A DNA stretch of 64,000 nt from Levilactobacillus fuyuanensis (GTDB taxonomy: Bacteria; Bacillota; Bacilli; Lactobacillales; Lactobacillaceae): assembly GCF_003946395.1 (NCBI RefSeq), contig NZ_RHNZ01000004.1, positions 1 to 64,000 on the forward strand. Reading direction: 5' to 3'. Below the pieces are notes generated by a model that was not told the DNA's origin, did not search any database, and saw only the letters and a list, made by a program, of their open reading frames with translations. Positions 7,968 to 16,503 of the stretch are shown here, one piece after another. The position numbers were made by a program, and so were the translations under genes. Position 1 is the first letter of the stretch, and each line of letters begins with the position of its first letter.

Positions 7968-9863
7968 TTGGAAGCACAACTATCGTGGCTCGATGATCCT
8001 ATGGTTTATCGTGTTAATGCTTTAGAAGCGCATAGTGACCACTCATTTTATGCAAACGAGAAAGAGGGGGTTAACCATGACAGTAGCCTTAAGCATAATC
8101 TCAGTGGGGAATGGCTTTTCCATTACGCGGATAATCCAATGCAACGAATTAAAAAGTTTTATCAACCAGGTTTTAACTTAGCAAGCTTTGATAACATTTC
8201 AGTTCCTAGCCATATTGAATTGAACGGGTATGCACAAAATCAATACATTAATATACAATATCCGTGGTCTACAAAAGTACAACGGTCTTTCGATAAGAAG
8301 GAATCGTTAAAAAATTCCTTTTCTAAAGGTGAAGATAATTCTGTAGGTGAATATGCTAGATACTTTGACTTGCCACAGTCCTTTATCGGGAAGAGAACTC
8401 ACATTATTTTTGAAGGTGCGGAGCGTGCAATTTACTTGTGGTTGAATGGCCACTTCATTGGATATGCTGAGGATAGTTTTGCACCACACGAGTTTGATTT
8501 GACACCTTATTTGGAAGACAAGAATAATTACTTAGCGGTCGAAGTTTTTAAGTACAGTACGGCTGCATACTTAGAAGATCAAGACATGTTTAGCTTCTTT
8601 GGACTTTTTAGGAATGTAGAATTAGTGGCTTGGCCGGATACGCATCTGGTAGATCTCTTTTTGCATCCTAAGCTAAGTGTTTCGGAACAAGAAGGTCTAT
8701 TAACTTGTGACTTGAAACTTTCGGGTAACATTTCCAGGCAACTAAAATGTGAATTATATGATCCTGATAATCGATTGATTAATCGTCAGTCCTGTCTTAT
8801 TAAACAGAAACAAACTAGCGTTGACTTTGGACGAGTTTCAGCCGTTAAAGTCTGGGATAACCATCGCCCAAACCTTTATCGGGTTGTCTTTAAAGTTTAT
8901 GATTTGAATGGAACAACCGAAGAAGTTGTGCATTATGAGTTTGGGTTTCGAAAAATTAGAATCAATGAAGAAAATATTGTTCAATTGAATGGTCAACGAC
9001 TAATAATTAATGGCGTCAATCGGCACGAATGGAGCGCAAAGAAGGGCAGGGCAATCTCTTCAAAGGAAATGCGGGAGGATATTCAAACTTTTCGGGATAA
9101 TTATATTAACGCTGTTCGAACTTGTCATTATATGGATCAAGATTATTGGTATTTTCTTTGTGATCATTATGGAATTTACGTTATGGCGGAGAATAATCTG
9201 GAGACACACGGGACATGGGTTGGAGGACATCCAGAGGAAAACTTACCAGGATCCGGAGAGCTTTGGCGTGGAATGGCTTTAGATCGGGCCAAATCAAACT
9301 TTGAATGGCTCAAGAATCACTCTTCTATTCTGATGTGGTCTTTAGGAAACGAATCCTATGCAGGCGATAATCTTATGTTAATGGACCAGTTTTATCATAC
9401 ACATGATCCCGAACGTTTAGTCCATTATGAAGGTGTCAGTCGGAACCCTGCTTATCGTAGTCGAATTTCTGATTTTGAGAGTGGAATGTATATGCCACCA
9501 GAGAAAGCCTCAGAATACTTGCAACAGAAACCAGACAAACCTTTAATCTTTTGTGAATATATGCATTCAATGGGAAACTCAGTGGGTGGATTGGCTCAAT
9601 ATGTCAGTTTGATTCAGAAATATCCGCAAGATTGTGGTGGGTTTATTTGGGATTTCATTGATCAAGCGTTGTATGCACGGGACGAAATTAGTGGACGAAA
9701 AGTCTTAAAGTATGGTGGCGATTTTGATGATCGCCCTAATGACGGCGCGTTTTCTGGGGATGGACTCCTATTTGCCGATCGAATGCCCAAACCGGCCATG
9801 CAGGAAGTTCGTTATTATTATCAGAAATTAGATCAATTGAATTACAAGCACAAATTATCGTGA
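7968..9863 (+). CDS. lacL: Beta-galactosidase large subunit (LacL type), no LacM nearby
   Basis: The protein has 631 residues, the normal size of the large subunit of heterodimeric GH2 beta-galactosidases. It starts with TTG eight bases after AGAAAGGAAG, and the N-terminus 'WLDDPMVYRVNALEAHSDH' is typical. 'SLGNESYAG' holds the likely acid/base Glu462 and 'IFCEYMHSMGNS' the nucleophile Glu530. In known lactobacilli lacM overlaps or directly follows lacL. Here the following sequence shows no lacM and ends in a terminator. The enzyme may be inactive alone, may pair with a LacM encoded elsewhere, or may have been left behind by a deletion. Confidence 0.9.
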   Translation: MEAQLSWLDDPMVYRVNALEAHSDHSFYANEKEGVNHDSSLKHNLSGEWLFHYADNPMQRIKKFYQPGFNLASFDNISVPSHIELNGYAQNQYINIQYPWSTKVQRSFDKKESLKNSFSKGEDNSVGEYARYFDLPQSFIGKRTHIIFEGAERAIYLWLNGHFIGYAEDSFAPHEFDLTPYLEDKNNYLAVEVFKYSTAAYLEDQDMFSFFGLFRNVELVAWPDTHLVDLFLHPKLSVSEQEGLLTCDLKLSGNISRQLKCELYDPDNRLINRQSCLIKQKQTSVDFGRVSAVKVWDNHRPNLYRVVFKVYDLNGTTEEVVHYEFGFRKIRINEENIVQLNGQRLIINGVNRHEWSAKKGRAISSKEMREDIQTFRDNYINAVRTCHYMDQDYWYFLCDHYGIYVMAENNLETHGTWVGGHPEENLPGSGELWRGMALDRAKSNFEWLKNHSSILMWSLGNESYAGDNLMLMDQFYHTHDPERLVHYEGVSRNPAYRSRISDFESGMYMPPEKASEYLQQKPDKPLIFCEYMHSMGNSVGGLAQYVSLIQKYPQDCGGFIWDFIDQALYARDEISGRKVLKYGGDFDDRPNDGAFSGDGLLFADRMPKPAMQEVRYYYQKLDQLNYKHKLS

Positions 9864-10022
9864 TCAAAAATCATACTAGAAGCGGCTCAGTCAAGCTGAT
9901 GACTGGCTTACCGGATGTTCTGAGTCTCTAAAATATTTGTTTTCTTTTACTTCGACGAGATAGTATGCGTACAGACAATTGTGCGAATGCATCTTAGTAA
10001 ATATCTTCAATTAAAGTCTAGA

Positions 10023-10071
10023 AAATCCCCTTGAGTTGGCTGGCAAAATGTCATGAAACTCAAGGGGATTT
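10023..10071 (+). terminator. Intrinsic terminator after lacL
   Basis: AAATCCCCTTGAGTT and AACTCAAGGGGATTT form a perfect 15-bp stem, followed by a T-rich tract. The stretch from 9864 to here shows no gene and no lacM remnant that I can see. Confidence 0.9.
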
Positions 10072-10139
10072 GTTTGATTTTAGAATGAAAATTAATTGCG
10101 ATATGGTTAAACCCTGTGACTCAAAAGTTATAGTAGCCG

Positions 10140-10205
10140 AAGGAAGCCAGTTCTTTGGCTGCAGGCGGTCCCCACAGCGGCAGAATCCTTGGCAGCCGCA
10201 CGCGA
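10140..10205 (-). repeat. Partial copy of repeat family B
   Basis: Read on the minus strand it gives the left half of family B: GCGGCTGCCAAGGATT, then the core GCTGTGGGGACCG, then a small hairpin (AGCCAAAG with CTGGCT). It begins about 12 bases after the stop codon of the minus-strand methyltransferase gene. The right half of the element is missing. Confidence 0.7.
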
Positions 10206-10216
10206 TAACTTTTGGG

Positions 10217-10936
10217 TTAATAGGGCTTGTACCCAAAGTGCACGGCCGCCGCGCCCAAGTTGAACGCGGTATAACTCACGCGGGTCAGGCCAGCCGCCGT
10301 AAACATGGCGGCGAGTTGGTCGACCGACACGAAGTCATGGGTCGAACGCTGGAGGTAATTGTAAGCCTGGTAGTGGTGCGCCACCACACTGCCCATCAGG
10401 GGAACCAGGTGACCGAAGTAGACCTGCCAACCGGCGTGAATCACCGGATTCGTCGGTTGCGACGTTTCCAGACAGACGACCTGGCCGCCGGGTTTGACCA
10501 CGCGGGCCATTTCCCGTAGGACCTGGTTGGCGTCCGGCACGTTTCGCAGGCCAAAGCCAATCGTGACCACATTGAAACTATTGTCGGGGTAGGGCAGATG
10601 CATGGCATCCCCCTGCCGCAACGTGATGCGGTCGTTTAGCTTAGCGGTACGAACCTTCGCCGTGGCCTCTTGTAACATGACCGGGCTGAAGTCCAGTCCG
10701 ACCACCCGACCGGCGGGGCCGACCGCACGGGCCAAAGCCAACGTCCAATCGCCAGTCCCACAACACAGGTCCAACGCGAAGTCACCAGGACGGACGGCCA
10801 TCATGGTCATGACGCGTTTGCGCCAGACACGGTGGGTCCCCAGACTGATGACACTGTTCATCTGATCGTATTGCGGGGCAATCTTATCAAAGATAGCTTG
10901 AACGGATTGCTCCGGCGTGTGGTTGGTCAGTGCCAT
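10217..10936 (-). CDS. menG: Demethylmenaquinone methyltransferase (UbiE/MenG family)
   Basis: A 239-residue SAM-dependent class I methyltransferase. Motif I 'ALDLCCGTGDWTLALA' and the acidic strand end 'VVGLDFSP' bind SAM. 'GFGLRNVPD' and the 'VVKPGG' segment are typical of UbiE/COQ5. In the named pathway it methylates demethylmenaquinone in the last step of menaquinone synthesis. No other men genes are nearby, so the substrate depends on the rest of the genome. AGGAGG precedes the ATG. It follows map on the same strand with a 15-bp gap. Confidence 0.85.
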   Translation of the reverse strand: MALTNHTPEQSVQAIFDKIAPQYDQMNSVISLGTHRVWRKRVMTMMAVRPGDFALDLCCGTGDWTLALARAVGPAGRVVGLDFSPVMLQEATAKVRTAKLNDRITLRQGDAMHLPYPDNSFNVVTIGFGLRNVPDANQVLREMARVVKPGGQVVCLETSQPTNPVIHAGWQVYFGHLVPLMGSVVAHHYQAYNYLQRSTHDFVSVDQLAAMFTAAGLTRVSYTAFNLGAAAVHFGYKPY

Positions 10937-10951
10937 GGGTGGCCTCCTTTA

Positions 10952-11746
10952 CTAGAGCCGGTACTTTGCGTCGATATCGTCGTCTTGAGACGTTAAGATC
11001 TTAGGACCGTCATCGGTGATGACCAGGGTGTGTTCGTATTGGGCGGACAGGGAACCATCAGCCGTCACGTAGTATTCCCAAGACTTGTCATCAGTTTCAC
11101 GGGAAGCGATTTCCCAAGTCCCCAAGTTGATCATGGGTTCGATGGTAATCGTCATGCCGGCGCGTAACCGCAGGCCCTTGCCAGCTTCACCGTAGTTAGG
11201 CACGTTAGGTTGTTCGTGCATGGTTGGTTGAATCCCATGGCCGATCAGCTCACGGACATCACCCATGTGTTCTTCACCTTCCGTGTAGGCTTGGATGGCG
11301 TGACCAATGTCACCGATCCGGTTGCCCACAACGGCTTGATCGATTCCCAAGTAGAGGGACTTTTTGGTGACGTCCATCAAGTGTTGGGCTTCAGGACTAA
11401 TCTTACCGACGGCGTATGTCCAGCAAGAGTCACTTTCGAAACCGTCCAAGTTAACGGTCATGTCGACGGCCACGATGTCGCCTTCCTTTAACAGTAAGTC
11501 CTTGCGAGGAATGGCGTGGGCCACTTCGTCATTGACACTGACACAGGTAGCGTATTTGTAACCTTCAAAGCCCTTTTCGGAAGGGGTGGCACCGTGTTCC
11601 GCGATATATTTGTTGGCAAACCGTTCGATTTCCCAACTTGAAATTCCTGGCTTAATGATGTCGCGCAGGCCCTTGTGAACACCTGCAAGTACGGCACCGG
11701 ATTCGGCCATCTTTTTAATTTCACGATCTGATTTAATGGTTATCAA
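10952..11746 (-). CDS. map: Methionine aminopeptidase, type I
   Basis: The protein has 264 residues. It removes the initiator methionine from new proteins in the cytoplasm. The five metal ligands are visible in order: Asp in 'IVAVDMT', Asp in 'FESDSC', His in 'IGHGIQPTMH', Glu in 'TIEPM' and Glu in 'QYEHT'. It starts with TTG (TTG-ATA-ACC) eight bases after GAGGAGG. No ATG lies at the right place, so the TTG start is well supported. It is cotranscribed with the methyltransferase downstream. Confidence 0.95.
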   Translation of the reverse strand: MITIKSDREIKKMAESGAVLAGVHKGLRDIIKPGISSWEIERFANKYIAEHGATPSEKGFEGYKYATCVSVNDEVAHAIPRKDLLLKEGDIVAVDMTVNLDGFESDSCWTYAVGKISPEAQHLMDVTKKSLYLGIDQAVVGNRIGDIGHAIQAYTEGEEHMGDVRELIGHGIQPTMHEQPNVPNYGEAGKGLRLRAGMTITIEPMINLGTWEIASRETDDKSWEYYVTADGSLSAQYEHTLVITDDGPKILTSQDDDIDAKYRL

Positions 11747-11875
11747 CGTGTTACCTCCTCAAAATTTCGTTTGCGACCAGCCAATTATGGACAATCCCAA
11801 ACGTTTCCATACATTACTAATCTACACCTAAATTAAGATTTAGGCGAACCGACCACTTGAAAAAATCCGACCTCA

Positions 11876-12049
11876 TCAACGGGACGCATCCTTCTTGAAG
11901 AAATGGTTTTTGATAAAGCCGGCAACGGCTAAGGCCAGGATAACTAAGAGTGTTGTCTTGAAGTCCGTGACGAACCTGAAAATCAGAAAAGCAATCAGGC
12001 CGACCACGACCAGTAAAGTCAAACTCTCAACAATGATCCGTGTTTTCAT
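11876..12049 (-). CDS. Small membrane protein, 57 residues
   Basis: The gene reads ATG to TGA on the minus strand, with AGGAA seven bases before the ATG. The product begins MKTRIIVESLTLLVVVGL and has two hydrophobic stretches (about residues 9-25 and 32-47), then a basic tail with 'KKDASR'. It is probably a small integral membrane protein. I do not recognise the family. The gap to map, about 130 bp, holds no other gene. Confidence 0.7.
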   Translation of the reverse strand: MKTRIIVESLTLLVVVGLIAFLIFRFVTDFKTTLLVILALAVAGFIKNHFFKKDASR

Positions 12050-12103
12050 CAGACGTTCCTCCCCAGGTGACGAGTCCCTTTAAAATCACGTTTTCGGCAC
12101 AAA

Positions 12104-12131
12104 CGAGTCTGAGACATTTGTCCCAAACTCG
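12104..12131 (-). terminator. Imperfect hairpin between two small minus-strand genes
   Basis: CGAGTTTGGGACA and TGTCTCAGACTCG (minus-strand reading) pair with small mismatches, followed by TTTGTG. It may end the transcript of the upstream 58-residue gene. The tail is weak, so this is tentative. Confidence 0.4.
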
Positions 12132-12178
12132 CCGTCAGGTGGTGCTGTGCTGCTTTTTGTGGGCATTTGTTCCAATCG

Positions 12179-12355
12179 TTATTCGGCCTTCAGCCGGTTG
12201 ATTGTGCCGTTGTCGACTTGATCCAGAATCCGTTTTGCTTCAGTGATGCGGGCGTCACATAGAAAGTTCATTGCGTTATCTTTTTCCTCTTTAGCCCGGT
12301 TCATTTGTTCCGTTAAGAAGTTAATCTCGTCGTGTAAGTATGCCACTAAGTCCAT
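12179..12355 (-). CDS. Small soluble protein, 58 residues
   Basis: The gene starts with ATG after GAGGG and ends in TAA. The product begins MDLVAYLHDEINFLTEQ and is charged and mostly helical, with a possible short coiled coil over residues 8-50. It has no membrane segment and no known motif. Its codon use and ribosome site look genuine. I do not recognise the family. Confidence 0.65.
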   Translation of the reverse strand: MDLVAYLHDEINFLTEQMNRAKEEKDNAMNFLCDARITEAKRILDQVDNGTINRLKAE

Positions 12356-12557
12356 ATTTTACCCTCATTCCTTGCGTAGTCCGCGACGGCTGAGTTGCCT
12401 CAACCTTAATTAGTTTCATTGTACCAAAGATTAGCGGATAAGTAACTTTATTGCATAGTGGTCGCCGGGGCGCCTGAGTTTACAGGTCATCGGAAAAGGA
12501 CTAGGATAATAACCAGTTGATAATGCTTCTAAAGTGGGCATAGGGAGGAAGAATTAT

Positions 12558-13973
12558 ATGGAACAACCGATTGATTTACAGGGAAAACGCTACAATCACT
12601 TGGCGTTCATCTGGACGTTATTGGCCGGGACCTTTACGATGTCCATCAGCCAGTCATCGCTGTCGACGGCGTACCCAACGCTGATGCGCTATTTCGGGGT
12701 ACAGGCCTCGACAGTGCAGTGGCTGACGACCGGTTTCATGCTGGTGATGGTGGTCATGATGCCCGTGAGTCCCTGGCTCTTAAATAACATCCGCTTTCCG
12801 GTCTTATTCGTGAGTGTCTTAGCGTTATTCGACATTGGGACGTTTATTATCTACTTAGCACCAAGCTTCGGTCTGATGATGTTGGGGCGGGTGATGGAGG
12901 CCATGGCGGTCGGCATCATGTTCCCCTCATATCAGACCGTGATGTTGCGAATCACTCCGGAGAAACAACGGGGTGGCGTGATGGGGATGGCCGGCCTGGT
13001 CATGGGGTCGGCGTTAGCAGTCGGTCCCATTATCTCCGGGATCGTGCTACGCTACACGACCTGGCAGGGACTGTTCGTCGTCTTCATGGTCATCATCACC
13101 ATTGTCTTCTTGGTGGCATTGAAGACCATCAAGGACGTGATGCCACAGCACGAGTCACACCTGGACTACTGGTCCGTGATCAGTAGTGTTGGGTTCATTG
13201 GAATCCTGTACGTGGTCAACCAAATTGGCAAGACTGACGTCAACTGGGGTCTGATGGGCGGCTTGCTGGTGGTGAGCCTGCTCGCCGTGGCGTTCTTCGT
13301 GTGGCGGCAATTTCAGTCGACGGAACCCCTGTTGGACCTGCGTGTGTTGAAGACGTTTAACTTCGACTTGGCGGTCCTGTTGACCGGGACGTCGTACATT
13401 GCCTTGATCGTCGTAACGATCGTCTTTCCGTTGTATTATCAGGAAGTATTGGGTCTTTCACCATTTGCATCTGGGATGGCGCTGGTCCCCGGGGCGGTCG
13501 TGTTGAGCCTGTTGAATCCGTTGACCGGGAAATTGGCCGATCGTATTGGGTTCAAGGCAACCATGCTGACGGGGATGTCGATGATCGTGATTGGCTGGCT
13601 GTGGCTGGCAGTTGTTACGCGTCAACAGTCCTTGGTTGCCATGATTCTGATTGCGGCTCTGATTGAAGGTGGCAATGCCTTTGTCATGATGCCCGCGGTA
13701 ACATTGGGTGCCAACTCGTTACCCGACCAACTGATCTCACATGGGACAGCGGTCATTACGACCGTGCGGCAGATTCTCGGGTCGACCGGGGTTGCCGTCG
13801 CCACGCTGATCTTGGCCATGGTGACTGCGATTCACGTCAAAGTCACGTCGCATGCGGCGGCCACGTTGGCGGGTTACCATGCTGTCTTCGTGACGTTCTG
13901 CGTGGTGGCAGTTGTTGGCTGGATCTTTGCGGCGATGTTGCGGGATGGCCGGAAGCGTCAGACTACTAAATAA
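12558..13973 (+). CDS. MFS drug exporter, DHA2 (EmrB/QacA) family
   Basis: A 471-residue membrane protein with about 14 predicted hydrophobic segments, as expected for DHA2 proton antiporters. The motif region 'GRVMEAMAVGIMFPSYQT' is characteristic, and 'GKLADRIGFK' is the repeated motif A-like loop of the second half. ATG 12558 is the best start because AGGGAGGAAG lies just before it; an in-frame GTG at 12534 overlaps nothing useful. It stands alone between two terminators. The substrate is unknown; multidrug or organic compound export is the family role. Confidence 0.87.
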   Translation: MEQPIDLQGKRYNHLAFIWTLLAGTFTMSISQSSLSTAYPTLMRYFGVQASTVQWLTTGFMLVMVVMMPVSPWLLNNIRFPVLFVSVLALFDIGTFIIYLAPSFGLMMLGRVMEAMAVGIMFPSYQTVMLRITPEKQRGGVMGMAGLVMGSALAVGPIISGIVLRYTTWQGLFVVFMVIITIVFLVALKTIKDVMPQHESHLDYWSVISSVGFIGILYVVNQIGKTDVNWGLMGGLLVVSLLAVAFFVWRQFQSTEPLLDLRVLKTFNFDLAVLLTGTSYIALIVVTIVFPLYYQEVLGLSPFASGMALVPGAVVLSLLNPLTGKLADRIGFKATMLTGMSMIVIGWLWLAVVTRQQSLVAMILIAALIEGGNAFVMMPAVTLGANSLPDQLISHGTAVITTVRQILGSTGVAVATLILAMVTAIHVKVTSHAAATLAGYHAVFVTFCVVAVVGWIFAAMLRDGRKRQTTK

Positions 13974-13982
13974 ATGAGACAT

Positions 13983-14030
13983 AAAAGCTGCATCGAATCG
14001 GTCGTCATGGCTGGTTCGGTGCAGCTTTTT
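13983..14030 (+). terminator. Intrinsic terminator after the MFS gene
   Basis: AAAAGCTGCATCGAA pairs with TTCGGTGCAGCTTTTT. The convergent ASCH gene ends six bases further on, so it probably serves both strands. Confidence 0.88.
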
Positions 14031-14035
14031 CAGTG

Positions 14036-14479
14036 TCAATCCACGCGTTCAAAGACTTCGCAGAAGCAGGGAATCTGCTCGTTAAAGGTGCGGCCCATCT
14101 CGTGGTAGGCAGCGGTGAAGAAGGCGCGATGTTCCCGCCGCCACGTGGTCAGTGTGCGATCGTCTTCGCCTTCGTGATAGGCGTGCTCCTGGGTGACTTG
14201 GTCAAAGGGGACGACCTCGGTGACCTTGGTCTGCGTGATACAGACGGGTTGGTCATGGGCGTCTAAGATGACGTTGTACTCGCCCACAAAGGGGAGGGAC
14301 TCGTCGACTTCATAGAGGTCGAGTGCTGAGGTCGTCGCGGTCTTCTGGCCAATTTTGACCAGGTGTGCCAGCAGGTCAGCGGATTCATCGGTTGCGCCAA
14401 AGGCATAGGTATCGTGGTGTGTCGTGGTAATGTCGGGGTGAGTAGTTTTGAAGTGTTGCCAAAAAGTTTCAACGTCCAT
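14036..14479 (-). CDS. ASCH domain protein
   Basis: The protein has 147 residues. The region 'SLPFVGEYNVILDAHDQPV' and the following beta strands match the ASCH fold, which is related to PUA domains and thought to bind RNA. 'YHEGEDDRTLTTWRREH' is the conserved C-terminal block. It has a GGAGG site before the ATG. ASCH proteins in Firmicutes are often single genes without a known substrate, and that holds here. Confidence 0.82.
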   Translation of the reverse strand: MDVETFWQHFKTTHPDITTTHHDTYAFGATDESADLLAHLVKIGQKTATTSALDLYEVDESLPFVGEYNVILDAHDQPVCITQTKVTEVVPFDQVTQEHAYHEGEDDRTLTTWRREHRAFFTAAYHEMGRTFNEQIPCFCEVFERVD

Positions 14480-14761
14480 GGGAAGCCTCCTAAATAGGTA
14501 TTGGGATTACTGTACGCCATCTGGCTAAGTTAGTCTAGGCGGCCTTGGTTAACGATGACGGCAAACTATGGGATGGCCTAACCCAATCTTAAGGTGGCCA
14601 TCTTTGAAGTTAAGCTGACGACGTGGTGCTTCGCTAAATGGCTAAAGGCCGCTATCTCTTTGTCACAAAACTGTAATCAGCCAGGCGTATCTTTTGATTG
14701 CCTTTTGCCTAAAGTTTCTTTAGAATAGGTTCACAGCGAAAATTTTAGCGAGGTGATAGAT

Positions 14762-15070
14762 ATGGCATATGGATTATTGTTCGGTGGTATTTTTATGGAA
14801 GTTGTTGGAAGCTTTTTCTTGAAGCAAGCAAACGGGTTTCGAAATTTAATACCCTCGATCATGGTGTTGGTGGGGTACTTTAGTTCATTGATTTTGGTGA
14901 CACTCGCCATGCAAAAGCTTCCATTAGGGGTGACGTATGCCATGTGGGCAGGTCTCGGCACAGTGGCGACGGTTATTTTGGCCGTTGTGGTGTACCGGGA
15001 ACGGCTCAGTCTCAGCCGAATCAGTGGCTTATTGGCCATTGTTGTTGGCGTGATTCTATTAAATAGCTAA
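14762..15070 (+). CDS. SMR-family multidrug exporter subunit, first of a pair
   Basis: A 102-residue protein with four membrane helices. The essential Glu of SMR antiporters is Glu13 in 'FMEVVGS'. 'TYAMWAGLGTV' is the conserved helix 3 stretch. The ATG at 14762 is preferred over a GTG at 14753 that overlaps the ribosome site GCGAGGTG. It lies 15 bp before a second SMR gene, as in heterodimeric EbrAB/YkkCD-like pairs. About 280 bp before it hold no gene that I can support. Confidence 0.88.
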   Translation: MAYGLLFGGIFMEVVGSFFLKQANGFRNLIPSIMVLVGYFSSLILVTLAMQKLPLGVTYAMWAGLGTVATVILAVVVYRERLSLSRISGLLAIVVGVILLNS

Positions 15071-15085
15071 AAGGGGGTCTGCACG

Positions 15086-15469
15086 ATGCGGGCATGGTTA
15101 CAGTTGGTATTCGCAATCGGTGTCGAAATTGTCGGGACAAGCTTGTTGAAGTTCTCAGATGGGTTTACTCATCGGTGGATCGGGATTGCGGGGATGTTCC
15201 TCTACGGACTAGCAATCTTTAGTTTCTCGTTAGCCTTGCGGCAGCTCCACCTAAGCGTGGGTTATGCAGTCTGGGCCGGCGTCGGCACGGCCATTACTGG
15301 CCTGATCGGCGTCTGGGCTTTTGGTGAAATCTTGACGGGATTTAAAGTCGTGGGGTTTGTGGCTATTATCATTGGTGTGATTTTATTAAATCAACCCGTC
15401 AAGGCGAGCAGTCCGCGGCCAGCTAGTCCGTGGGTCCAACGCTTACGTTCACGGACCTCGAGTCACTAA
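15086..15469 (+). CDS. SMR-family multidrug exporter subunit, second of a pair
   Basis: The protein has 127 residues and four helices, with Glu14 in 'AIGVEIVGTSL' as the essential carboxylate. 'YAVWAGVGTAITGLIG' is the helix 3 motif. The C-terminus has a basic, Ser/Pro-rich extension of about 25 residues that the partner lacks. Such length asymmetry is common in paired SMR proteins and may set dual topology. A family A repeat begins 24 bases after the stop. Confidence 0.88.
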   Translation: MRAWLQLVFAIGVEIVGTSLLKFSDGFTHRWIGIAGMFLYGLAIFSFSLALRQLHLSVGYAVWAGVGTAITGLIGVWAFGEILTGFKVVGFVAIIIGVILLNQPVKASSPRPASPWVQRLRSRTSSH

Positions 15470-15493
15470 TCAATTAAATTAAAACAGAGAAGA

Positions 15494-15620
15494 GAGTGAG
15501 ACAAAAGGTGGTTAGCCGGCGAGCATTAAGGCTGATAACCGAATAATCCCGGTTTTGGATTGTTTGGTTATCAGTTTTAAGCGGAACCGGCTGCCTTTTG
15601 GCGCACGTTTCGACCATATA
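15494..15620 (+). repeat. Family A hairpin repeat, copy A1
   Basis: A long nested hairpin. Stems are GTG/CAC plus CAAAAGG/CCTTTTG (outer), AGCCGG/CCGGCT (middle) and CTGATAACC/GGTTATCAG (inner). The closed loop keeps AATCCCGG...TTTGGATT and the 3' edge keeps CACGTTTCG. Stem sequences differ from the other copies on both arms together. It lies between the second SMR gene and a terminator, in the same direction. Confidence 0.85.
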
Positions 15621-15632
15621 AGATGGCACAAT

Positions 15633-15664
15633 AAAAGGGCCTGGGGCTTTGTCCCAGGCCCTTT
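15633..15664 (+). terminator. Bidirectional terminator
   Basis: AAAAGGGCCTGGG pairs with CCCAGGCCCTTT. It separates the SMR pair from the convergent SDR gene and probably works on both strands. Confidence 0.88.
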
Positions 15665-15678
15665 AGTCTGGCTAAATA

Positions 15679-16500
15679 TTAATGGGTTTCCGCAAAGCCA
15701 CGGCGACCACCGGGCTTTGGAATCTGATTCTGCATCATGACGCTGAAGCCGCCATCAATGGCGAGGCCGGCAGCGTTGATATAGCTCGACCGGTCGCTAG
15801 CCAGGAACAGGATGGCATTGGCGATATCGTCGGTCGTCCCAATCCGCTTGCTGGCGGTCAGCTCTTTCCGGCCGTTTTCGACTTTCGGGTCCGCATAGAA
15901 GGCCGCAGACATCGGCGTCTTGACCAAGCAAGGTTCCAGGACATTACTGCGGATACCGAACATGCCCCATTCGGCCGCAACCTGTTTGGACAGCATGTTT
16001 ACGCCGGCCTTGCTGGTACTGTACGCGCCACTGTAGGTCTCGGGGATGTCACTGGCAACCGTCGAGATGTGTACGAAGGTCCCGTGCTGTTGTTTGATCA
16101 TCAGCTTACCAAATTCATGGGTAACCAAGTAGTAACCGTTCAAGTTCACATCGAGAACCTGCTTCCAGGTTACGTAGTCGAGATCTTCCAGTGGGTCAAA
16201 TTTCAAAATGCCGGCCGTATTGATGACAACGTCGACGCGGCCAAACTTAGCTTGGACCTGCTGAACCGCTGCCTTGACGCTGGCCTCGTCCGTGACGTTG
16301 GCGGCCACGGCGAGCGCTTCTGTTCCATAATCGGCGGCGAGTTTCGTTGCAAAGGCGGTCACGGCGTCCTGCTTCATATCCAACGCCACTACTTTGGCGC
16401 CTTGATCGGCGAGGGCTTCACAAATCTTGGTCCCCATCCCACCGATGGCACCCGTAACGACACAAACTTTATCCGTTAAACCTAACCATTTATCTGACAT
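15679..16500 (-). CDS. Short-chain dehydrogenase/reductase (SDR)
   Basis: A 273-residue Rossmann-fold NAD(P)-dependent oxidoreductase. The dinucleotide motif is 'TGAIGGMG', the structural motif is 'NTAG', and the catalytic Ser-Tyr-Lys lies in 'HISTVAS' and 'YSTSK'. The acidic 'ALDMK' at the end of strand 2 favours NAD. It follows the shikimate dehydrogenase-like gene after three bases, so both act in one operon, perhaps in quinate/shikimate or related alicyclic acid conversion. The exact substrate is unknown. Confidence 0.85.
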   Translation of the reverse strand: MSDKWLGLTDKVCVVTGAIGGMGTKICEALADQGAKVVALDMKQDAVTAFATKLAADYGTEALAVAANVTDEASVKAAVQQVQAKFGRVDVVINTAGILKFDPLEDLDYVTWKQVLDVNLNGYYLVTHEFGKLMIKQQHGTFVHISTVASDIPETYSGAYSTSKAGVNMLSKQVAAEWGMFGIRSNVLEPCLVKTPMSAAFYADPKVENGRKELTASKRIGTTDDIANAILFLASDRSSYINAAGLAIDGGFSVMMQNQIPKPGGRRGFAETH

Positions 16501-16503
16501 CAG

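Noticed and set aside
9864-10022. Remnant of lacM
   Set aside because: Translated in all frames by eye it gives only short frames with no LacM-like residues.
10031-10519. Open frame running from the lacL terminator into the menG region
   Set aside because: It covers a terminator, a repeat and the antisense of menG, and has no plausible start.
11895-12083. Plus-strand open frame of 62 codons
   Set aside because: It is antisense to the 57-residue membrane protein, which has a clear ribosome site and hydrophobic segments.
15682-16479. Long open frame on the plus strand (265 codons)
   Set aside because: It is the antisense of the SDR gene, has no ribosome site, and the minus-strand protein has a full set of SDR motifs.
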